64,000 bases of DNA, taken from the NCBI RefSeq assembly GCF_007556585.1, contig NZ_VJNA01000013.1:1-64000 (forward strand), read 5' to 3'. The position numbers were made by a program, and so were the translations under genes. Below the pieces are notes generated by a model, which saw only the letters and a list, made by a program, of their open reading frames with translations, was not told the DNA's origin and did not search any database. How positions within the stretch are numbered: the first letter of the stretch is position 1; each line of letters opens with the position of its first letter. Of this stretch, positions 58,352 through 64,000 are shown one piece after another. Source of the stretch: Tepidimonas aquatica (GTDB taxonomy: Bacteria; Pseudomonadota; Gammaproteobacteria; Burkholderiales; Burkholderiaceae_C).

Positions 58352-59089
58352 TCAGCCGCCCCTCCGCGGGGTGTAGATGTAGCGCCCCACCGTGCGCGTG
58401 GCGCGGTTGCCAACGATGACCAGCGTGCGCATGTCGGCCATGTCCGGCTGCACGTGCGCCAGCGGCAGGTGCCGAATCGATTCCTGTGGTGTGAAGACCG
58501 CGCGCGCCAACCCCACCCAGCGCTGCGGCTCGCAGTGCTGGCGCAGCACCGCCAAGGCGCGGGCAAAACCTTCAGGCCGGCCGCGCGAACGCGGATTGTA
58601 GAGGGCCAGCACCAGGTCGGCTTGCACCGCCAGCACGAGCCGCCGCTCGATCACCGACCACGGCTTGAGGTTGTCGCTTAAATTGATGGCGCAAAAGTCA
58701 TGCCCGAGTGGCGCGCCCAGCCTGGCAGCTGCCGCCAGCATCGCCGTCACCCCGGGCAGCACGCGCACATCCAGCTGCTGCCAAGCCGGCTCAGACTCCA
58801 TGACTTCGAACACAGCCGCAGCCATGGCAAACACCCCCGGATCGCCAGAGGAGACGATCACCGCCCGCCGCCCCGCCTGCGCGAGCCGCAACCCGTGGCG
58901 CGCGCGTTCGAGCTCCTCGCGGTTGTCGCTGGCGTGATACGCTTGATCCGCACGCCGCGGCACACGCGCCAAGTAAGGGCCATACCCCAGCACGTCGGTG
59001 GCTTCCTGCAACGCCTGCTGCACCTGAGGGGTAACCAGCGCCGCATCCCCCGGCCCGAGGCCAGCCACGCACAGCCAACCGCCGCTCAT
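58352..59089 (-). CDS. cobJ: Precorrin-3B C17-methyltransferase
   Basis: The 245-residue enzyme methylates C17 and contracts the ring to precorrin-4. Marks are VAGLGPGDAALVTPQVQQA, VIVSSGDPGVFAMAAAVFE, LPGVTAMLAAAARLGAPLGH and, near the end, LVIVGNRATRTVG. The start at 59089 (MSGGWLC) overlaps the cobI stop. Confidence 0.94.
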   Translation of the reverse strand: MSGGWLCVAGLGPGDAALVTPQVQQALQEATDVLGYGPYLARVPRRADQAYHASDNREELERARHGLRLAQAGRRAVIVSSGDPGVFAMAAAVFEVMESEPAWQQLDVRVLPGVTAMLAAAARLGAPLGHDFCAINLSDNLKPWSVIERRLVLAVQADLVLALYNPRSRGRPEGFARALAVLRQHCEPQRWVGLARAVFTPQESIRHLPLAHVQPDMADMRTLVIVGNRATRTVGRYIYTPRRGG

Positions 59090-59826
59090 CCTTCCACCTC
59101 CGGCCGGCGGCCCTGACCCGGCACCAGCACCAGGGCGAAATAGGGGCAAGACGCTTGCTCATCCACGCTGGCCAGCGGCTGCACCTGCTGCCCGTTCATC
59201 GTGCCTTCCTGCACCAGCCAAGCTCGTGCCAGCAGACCCGCGCGCTGCAGCGCCCGCCGCACCCGCCCGAGATGCCGGCCCACTTTCATCACCACCAGCG
59301 CGTCGGCCTGCTGCATGTGCCGCACCAAATCATCCTCGGGCAGCGTGCCCATCAGGATGGTCAACACGTCATCGCCCCAGGTCATCGGCTGGCCGCAGAC
59401 CGACCAGCAACCGACCATACCCGGCAACCCCGGCACCACCTCCACCGGCACGTGGCCACGGCGGCGCAGTCGCTCATAGAGGTGCATGAATGAGCCGTAG
59501 AAAAACGGATCGCCCTCGCACAGCACCACGACGTCGTTCTGCGCGGCCAGCGCCTCCAGACGCTCAACCCAGTGGTCATAAAAGCGGGCCAGCAGATCGA
59601 TGTAGGCCGGGCTGTCAAACGGCAGCTCGGTGGTGACGGGGTACTCCATCGCATGCTCCACCGCCTGCGGCGCCAGCCAGGTCAGGGCGATGCGCCGCGC
59701 GCGTCCGGGGCGGCCAGGCTTGCGGAAATAGGCCACTTGACGAGCCTGGGAGAGCCAACGCTGGGCACGCACCGTCACCAACTGCGGGTCGCCCGGCCCC
59801 AAACCGACGCCAACGATGCGCCCCAT
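59086..59826 (-). CDS. cobI: Precorrin-2 C20-methyltransferase
   Basis: The 246-residue enzyme makes precorrin-3A. Marks are GVGLGPGDPQLVTVRAQR, VVLCEGDPFFYGSFMHLYE and EVVPGLPGMVGCWS. The ATG at 59826 shares its first base with the cobH stop (TGATG). Confidence 0.95.
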   Translation of the reverse strand: MGRIVGVGLGPGDPQLVTVRAQRWLSQARQVAYFRKPGRPGRARRIALTWLAPQAVEHAMEYPVTTELPFDSPAYIDLLARFYDHWVERLEALAAQNDVVVLCEGDPFFYGSFMHLYERLRRRGHVPVEVVPGLPGMVGCWSVCGQPMTWGDDVLTILMGTLPEDDLVRHMQQADALVVMKVGRHLGRVRRALQRAGLLARAWLVQEGTMNGQQVQPLASVDEQASCPYFALVLVPGQGRRPEVEG

Positions 59827-60470
59827 CAGTGCTCCTCCTCGCTGGCCAGTGCATTGATCGCCGCCGCGACAATGGCCGAGCCGCCCAGACGCCCGTGCAC
59901 CGTCAGCGCCGGTGCGGGCGGCTGCGCCATCAACGCCGCTTTGGATTCTGCCGCCCCGACGAACCCCACCGGACAGCCCAAAATGGCCGCGGGGCGCGGG
60001 CAGTCGGGCTCGCGCAGCATTTCCAGCAGCCGAAACAGGGCCGTAGGCGCGTTGCCGATAACCACCACCGCGCCGGCCAGATGGGGCCGCCACAGCTCCA
60101 GCGCCGCCGCGCTGCGCGTGGTGCCCAGCCGCTGCGCCAGGGTACCGACCTGCGGATCGTGCAGCGTGCACAGCACCGGGTTGTCAGCTGGCAGACGGCG
60201 GCGCGTGATGCCGGCGGCCACCATCTGCGCGTCGCACAGAATCGGCGCACCGCTGCACAGCGCGGCGCGGGCCGCCGGCACCAGATCGGGCGTGAAAGCC
60301 ACGTCCTTGGCCAGCTCCACCAGGCCGCAGGCGTGGATCATGCGCACCACCACCGGCTCTTGCCGGGCATCGAAGCGGGCCAGGTCGGCCTCCGTGCGGA
60401 TGATGGCAAACGAGCGTCGGTAGATCGCCGCGCCATCGCGTTCGTAATCGTCAAACAGCTCTTGTGTCAT
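59826..60470 (-). CDS. cobH: Precorrin-8X methylmutase
   Basis: The 214-residue enzyme moves the C11 methyl to C12, giving hydrogenobyrinate. The catalytic histidine is in [16 protein letters not shown] (about residue 46). Later marks are [21 protein letters not shown] and [16 protein letters not shown]. It overlaps cobG (ATGA) and cobI (TGATG). Confidence 0.96.
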   Translation of the reverse strand: MTQELFDDYERDGAAIYRRSFAIIRTEADLARFDARQEPVVVRMIHACGLVELAKDVAFTPDLVPAARAALCSGAPILCDAQMVAAGITRRRLPADNPVLCTLHDPQVGTLAQRLGTTRSAAALELWRPHLAGAVVVIGNAPTALFRLLEMLREPDCPRPAAILGCPVGFVGAAESKAALMAQPPAPALTVHGRLGGSAIVAAAINALASEEEH

Positions 60471-61696
60471 CGTACAAGCCACCCTTCTGCCTGCCCATGA
60501 CCGACATGCCGCCCGGCGCTTCGGCGCACCGCGTCGATGAGCGGCGCAAGTGCACCCCAGTGCGCATCGGCCGCGGCATCGGCCCGCCCCCATCCGATCC
60601 AATCCCAGCCGTCGGGGCGCACGCGTACCGTGGGCGCTGGATAGGGATGCGCGCAACCTTTGGCGCAACCGCTGACGTGTAACCAGCCCTCGTTTGGCAA
60701 GTACGCGGCCAACAGCCCGGCCAACGGCAGCGTGCCACCCGAAGCCTGCACGCAGCCGGGGGCGCCGACGCAAGCGGCCACGCGCAGACGCGGGTCTGTC
60801 GCATCGGTGATCCACGCTTCGTCCGGCGGGGCCAGGGCGTGGCGTTCCAGCAACACGGCGCGCCACGGCGTCAGCCGCAACGGTGCCAGCTGCGCCAGCC
60901 GCGCCCACGCCGCGGCGCTGAGTCGCCCAAACGGCGCAGCCACCCAGGCCATACCCGGCGGCAGCGTGGCCCACCAAGGCTCAAGCGCTTGTGAGTCGGC
61001 ATTGATCGGGGCTGGAGACAGAGTCTCACTCGCGGGCCGGCGCCGCTGCGCCATCCAAGCGGCCATGCGACGCGGAGCACCGGGCCCATGAGCGTGTTCG
61101 GCGAACCACGCCGCCAGCGCCATCGCTTCCTCAGCCGCACGCTTCAGCGGCACCGCCATACCATGCGGGCTGCCATCGGGCCGCACGAGCACCCAGCCAT
61201 CCTGCAGGGGCTCGATGCGCACGTCGGCGCTGGCGGCGCGCAGGTAGGGGCGCTTGCCCAGATCGACGGCAAAGCCGAACTTGGCTGGCAGCCGCGGGGC
61301 ATCGGGCTGGCGCAGCCGCTTGAGCAACCCCCGCGCCACCCGGTGCGTGGCATCGCCCGGTTGCCAGCACGGCTGCACCAGCACGTTGCGCCGCGCTTCT
61401 TGCATGGCGTCCCCGTCAAGCAGGCCCAGCGCCCGCAGGCCACTCAGCAGCGCAGTGTGCTGAGCCGGCTGCACGCCGCGCCATTGCAAATGGGAGCGCT
61501 GGGTCAACTCGATGACATCGAGCCGCTGCGCCTGCATCAGGGCCGCCAGCCCCTCGGCCTGCCGCCGCGACAGCCGCCCCATCGGCACGCGGATGCGCAG
61601 GATCCAACCATCGCCCGATGGCATCGGACGCCAGGCTCCCGGGCACCAGCCGCGGCGCAGCGCCTCTCGGTTTTGGCCCGCATCAAGTTCGCTCAT
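60467..61696 (-). CDS. cobG: Precorrin-3B synthase
   Basis: The 409-residue sulfite/nitrite-reductase-like [4Fe-4S] monooxygenase uses O2 to make precorrin-3B. The cluster cysteines are recognisable in CVGAPGC and SGCAKGC. The N-terminal ferredoxin-like half contains [18 protein letters not shown]. Its presence defines the oxygen-dependent pathway. The start at 61696 (MSELDAGQ) overlaps cobA. Confidence 0.92.
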   Translation of the reverse strand: MSELDAGQNREALRRGWCPGAWRPMPSGDGWILRIRVPMGRLSRRQAEGLAALMQAQRLDVIELTQRSHLQWRGVQPAQHTALLSGLRALGLLDGDAMQEARRNVLVQPCWQPGDATHRVARGLLKRLRQPDAPRLPAKFGFAVDLGKRPYLRAASADVRIEPLQDGWVLVRPDGSPHGMAVPLKRAAEEAMALAAWFAEHAHGPGAPRRMAAWMAQRRRPASETLSPAPINADSQALEPWWATLPPGMAWVAAPFGRLSAAAWARLAQLAPLRLTPWRAVLLERHALAPPDEAWITDATDPRLRVAACVGAPGCVQASGGTLPLAGLLAAYLPNEGWLHVSGCAKGCAHPYPAPTVRVRPDGWDWIGWGRADAAADAHWGALAPLIDAVRRSAGRHVGHGQAEGWLVR

Positions 61697-62481
61697 CGCG
61701 CCAGCTCCTCCCACGGGGCTGCTGCCTGCGCCCGGTAGTGCGGGCTCAAGGCCACCGTCGGGCCGATGATCAACAGCCCAGGCCGCGGCCCATATGGCGG
61801 GGCCTGGCTGGCCAACACCTGCAGCGGACAAGCCAGCACGGTTTGGGTCGGACGCGTGCCGTCCAGCACCAGTGCCGCTGGCGTATCCGGCGGCAGTCCA
61901 TGCGCCATGAGGCGCTCGGCGATGCGCGCCAGCCGCGCCACTCCCATGTAAAACACCAAAGTCTGGGCGGGACGAGCCAGCGCCGCCCAGTCATAGCCGA
62001 CGTCGCCGCTGTCACCGTGCCCCGGCAAGAAGACGCACAGGCTGGCCAGCCCTCGCTGCGTCAGCGGGATACCCGCGGCGGCCCCGCAGCCCTGCGCCGC
62101 GCTGACCCCAGGCACGATCTCAAACGGCACCGCCGCGGCGCACAGCGCCTGCATCTCCTCGCCGCCGCGACCAAAAATGAACGGATCGCCGCCCTTTAAC
62201 CGCACGACGCGGCGGCCTGCGCGGGCGTGCGCCACCATCAGCGCGTGGATGTCGGACTGCGGCAGCGTGTGCCGGCCGCGCGCCTTGCCAACGTCGTAGC
62301 GCAGCGCCTGCGCCGGAATCTCGGCCAGGATGTCGGCGCCGATCAGACGGTCGTGAATGACCACCTCAGCGCGCCGCAGCCGATCCAGGGCACGCAGGGT
62401 CAGCAAATCCAATGGCCCGGGGCCGGCGCCGACGATCGACACCCACCCCGGTGCCATCGGCACCGCAGCCTCAAGCAGCAT
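61693..62481 (-). CDS. cobA: Uroporphyrinogen-III C-methyltransferase
   Basis: The 262-residue SUMT makes precorrin-2, the entry to the pathway. Marks are [47 protein letters not shown] and [11 protein letters not shown]. It is the single-domain form without a CysG oxidase part. It overlaps the CbiM-like gene by 11 bases; an ATG eight codons later ([10 protein letters not shown]) is an alternative start. Confidence 0.95.
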   Translation of the reverse strand: MLLEAAVPMAPGWVSIVGAGPGPLDLLTLRALDRLRRAEVVIHDRLIGADILAEIPAQALRYDVGKARGRHTLPQSDIHALMVAHARAGRRVVRLKGGDPFIFGRGGEEMQALCAAAVPFEIVPGVSAAQGCGAAAGIPLTQRGLASLCVFLPGHGDSGDVGYDWAALARPAQTLVFYMGVARLARIAERLMAHGLPPDTPAALVLDGTRPTQTVLACPLQVLASQAPPYGPRPGLLIIGPTVALSPHYRAQAAAPWEELAR

Positions 62482-63148
62482 GGTAGAGCCGGCGCTGCAC
62501 CGCCGCGCTGTGCTTCAACGCGTGCAGGCCTTTGGCTGCCGCCAGCACCGCCAGGTCGATCAGCGGCTCAGCCACAATCACCGCCACGTACGCCGCGCCG
62601 AACGCCGCAATGTCGGCCAGGTTGTCCGCTTCCATGCCGTGACCATACAGCGCCCAAAACGCCACCCAAACCACGATACCACCCTGATAAGCCAGTGACA
62701 GCTTGAACGCCTGCGCATAGCGCAGATCGACATAGGCCACCTGCTGCGGGATGACCCGCTGCGCCAGCACCGCGGTGGCATACAGCGGCACCAACAGCGT
62801 GGTGACGTTCATCCCATATTGCGGCAAATCGGTTGGCGCAAAAAACAGCCCCTGAATCAGCAACCCACCGGCCAGCCCCAAGGCGGCCGGCGCCACCCCA
62901 AAAAGCAGCAGCAAGGTGGTGCCCAGGATCAGGTGCACCTCCGAGACGCCGACCGGATGGTGCGGCAGCACCTCGAAAAAGCAAAACACCAGGGCGGTGG
63001 TCAGCAGCGATCGCAGCAGCAACGCCAGCGTCCCCTCCTGCCGCAGCATGTCCCAAGCCAGCTTGCCAGCCCATGCCAAAGCAGCGGTGCCGGTAGCGTA
63101 CCCCAGCAACGCTTTGCTGCCTTCAACGATTCCAGGTTCGATGTGCAT
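62471..63148 (-). CDS. CbiM-like energy-coupling-factor permease (cobalt uptake)
   Basis: The 225-residue membrane protein starts MHIEPGIVEGSKALLGYATG, the CbiM-type N-terminus whose His2 takes part in metal binding. About seven spans follow, with HPVGVSEVHLILGTTLLLLFG near residue 60-80. A strong TAAGGAGG site before the ATG fixes the start. CbiN, CbiQ and CbiO were not found beside it; the neighbouring ATPase is of the BtuD type, so it may work alone or with subunits elsewhere. Confidence 0.82.
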   Translation of the reverse strand: MHIEPGIVEGSKALLGYATGTAALAWAGKLAWDMLRQEGTLALLLRSLLTTALVFCFFEVLPHHPVGVSEVHLILGTTLLLLFGVAPAALGLAGGLLIQGLFFAPTDLPQYGMNVTTLLVPLYATAVLAQRVIPQQVAYVDLRYAQAFKLSLAYQGGIVVWVAFWALYGHGMEADNLADIAAFGAAYVAVIVAEPLIDLAVLAAAKGLHALKHSAAVQRRLYHAA

Positions 63149-64000
63149 GACAGACCTCCTTAGAGATGAATGCGCCCGGGTGGGCGCGAGCGGCCCCGGC
63201 GGCGCAGCCGCCTTCGGCCCCAACAGGCACCTTGGGCACCACAACCCAACGCGCCCCAACATCGCCCGCAACAGTGGCCTCAACGTCCAGCGGTCGCACC
63301 ACGATGCGCCGCTCGAACACCCGCTCCAGCGCGCGGTGCGTGGCCGGATCGTCCGCCGGGCCTTGATGGGGCACTTGACCGCCGTCCAGGATCAGCAGCT
63401 CGTCGGCCTGCAGCGCCATCGTCAGATCGTGCAGGACGCTGACCACCGTGTGTCCACGCTGCACAAGGCCGCGCACCAGCGCCAGCCAGTCGGCCTGGTG
63501 CGGCGGATCCAGATGCGCCAGCGGCTCGTCCATCAGCAGAATCGGCGCCTGCACCGCCAGCAGACGCGCCAGCAGCACGCGCTGGCGCTGCCCGCCCGAT
63601 AGCTGCGCAAGCGGCCGCGCGCGCCAGTCCCACGCCTGCGTCAGGCGCAGCGCCTCTTCGACCGCGCGGCGGTCGGCGGGGCTGGGCGCGCCGAGCCACG
63701 GCTGGTGCGGCAGCCGGCCCAGCATCGCCACGTCCCAGGCGGTCAGGTCGTCGCCGCCCGGCTCGGCCTGCCCGAGCCACGCCACCGTGCGGGCGCGCGC
63801 CCGGCGCGGCCAGTCCTGCAGCGCCCGCCCCAGCAGCTCGACGCGCCCGCCCTGCAGCGGCAGCAAGCCCGCCAGCGCCTTCAGCAGCGTCGATTTGCCC
63901 GCGCCGTTGGGGCCGACGATGCAGGTCCAGCGCCCGCGCGGCAGCGCCGCCGTCACGCCGTGCAGCACGGGGTGGCGGCCCAGCCGGACGCTGACCCCCT
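63123..64000 (-). CDS. ABC transporter ATP-binding protein, BtuD/FecE-like (N-terminus beyond window)
   Basis: The visible part has Walker A GPNGAGKST, the signature LSGGQRQRVLLA, Walker B ILLMDEPLAHLD and the switch histidine in SVLHDLT. It resembles the ATPases of cobalamin or siderophore importers (BtuD, FecE). The reading frame is still open at base 64000 (GVSVRLGRHPVLHG precedes the GTG at 63968), so the gene continues beyond the edge. The C-terminal tail after the ATPase is unusual (Gly/Ala-rich) and ends 26 bases inside the CbiM-like gene. Confidence 0.85.
   Translation of the reverse strand, partial: GVSVRLGRHPVLHGVTAALPRGRWTCIVGPNGAGKSTLLKALAGLLPLQGGRVELLGRALQDWPRRARARTVAWLGQAEPGGDDLTAWDVAMLGRLPHQPWLGAPSPADRRAVEEALRLTQAWDWRARPLAQLSGGQRQRVLLARLLAVQAPILLMDEPLAHLDPPHQADWLALVRGLVQRGHTVVSVLHDLTMALQADELLILDGGQVPHQGPADDPATHRALERVFERRIVVRPLDVEATVAGDVGARWVVVPKVPVGAEGGCAAGAARAHPGAFISKEVCHAHRTWNR

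Noticed and set aside
58326-58358. CGGCTGA/TCAGCCG inverted repeat between cobK and cobJ as a bidirectional terminator
   Set aside because: It has a long 19-base loop, includes the cobJ stop codon and lacks T-runs on either side; termination here would be speculative.
39498-64000. Cobalamin riboswitch upstream of or within the cobalamin genes
   Set aside because: The conserved B12-box-like core was looked for in the gaps and not found; the few GCCACTG occurrences lie inside coding sequence. The operon leader is probably beyond the right edge.

Overview
The window is GC-rich, densely coded DNA from what looks like a beta-proteobacterium of the order Burkholderiales (Comamonadaceae-like). The evidence is the gene order ndk-rlmN-pilF-rodZ-ispG-hisS-yfgM-bamB-der-hfq-hflX-hflK-hflC-hisZ-purA, the rpsF-priB-rpsR-rplI ribosomal cluster, HisZ, and the ppsA/ppsR pair. 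The genus is not proven by the sequence. No tRNA, rRNA or CRISPR array was seen, and no gene-free stretch exceeds 300 bases.

1-705: the left edge holds the 5' part of an IS3-family insertion sequence (orfA complete, orfB cut by the window). It sits next to what may be the C-terminal stub of an interrupted gene. 706-20,623 (minus strand): a long housekeeping run covering sulfur amino acid and purine enzymes, histidine biosynthesis, the HflKC membrane complex, Hfq, ribosome-associated GTPases (HflX, Der), outer-membrane assembly (BamB), isoprenoid synthesis (IspG), a RodZ-like protein, a PilF-like pilus lipoprotein, RlmN, Ndk, pseudouridine synthases and ScpB. BamD is divergent on the plus strand. 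The bamD-rplI gap holds an intrinsic terminator for the ribosomal cluster at 21,582-23,019.

23,083-39,362: a transport and signalling region apparently built around uptake of a small carboxylate. It holds two sodium:solute symporters (one ActP-like, with its small DUF4212 partner), a CBS/DUF294 protein, a membrane protein with PAS and degenerate kinase regions fused to a DnaQ-type exonuclease, a stand-alone receiver, a histidine kinase whose sensor is itself a symporter-like domain, and the PpsA / PpsR (PEP synthase and its regulatory kinase/phosphatase) pair. A less GC-rich toxin-antitoxin cassette lies inside it. Its PIN-type toxin carries a palindromic MITE-like element in frame.

39,498-64,000: an almost complete aerobic (oxygen-dependent, CobG/CobF type) cobalamin pathway on the minus strand, largely coupled by 4-base ATGA overlaps. 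From upstream (right) to downstream (left) it runs: ABC ATPase (cut by the window), CbiM-like permease, cobA, cobG, cobH, cobI, cobJ, [cobK on the opposite strand], cobL, cobM, cobF, cobO, cobW, cobN, a ChlI-like AAA+ ATPase, a VWA protein, bluB, bioB, cbiB, cobD, cobQ, cobT, cobS, cobC. Together they carry uroporphyrinogen III through the corrin ring, cobalt insertion, adenosylation, aminopropanol attachment, DMB synthesis and nucleotide loop assembly. CobB (a,c-diamide synthase) and the adenosylcobinamide kinase (CobP/CobU) were not found here and may lie beyond the right edge, as may the operon promoter and any cobalamin riboswitch.

The less ordinary features are the repeat-expanded toxin gene, the exonuclease/pseudokinase fusion with its receiver and symporter-kinase neighbours, EF-hand-like loops in both symporters, the inverted cobK whose start codon shares a CATG with cobL, bioB lodged in the cobalamin operon, and a 15-base motif shared by the hfq and ppsA leaders.
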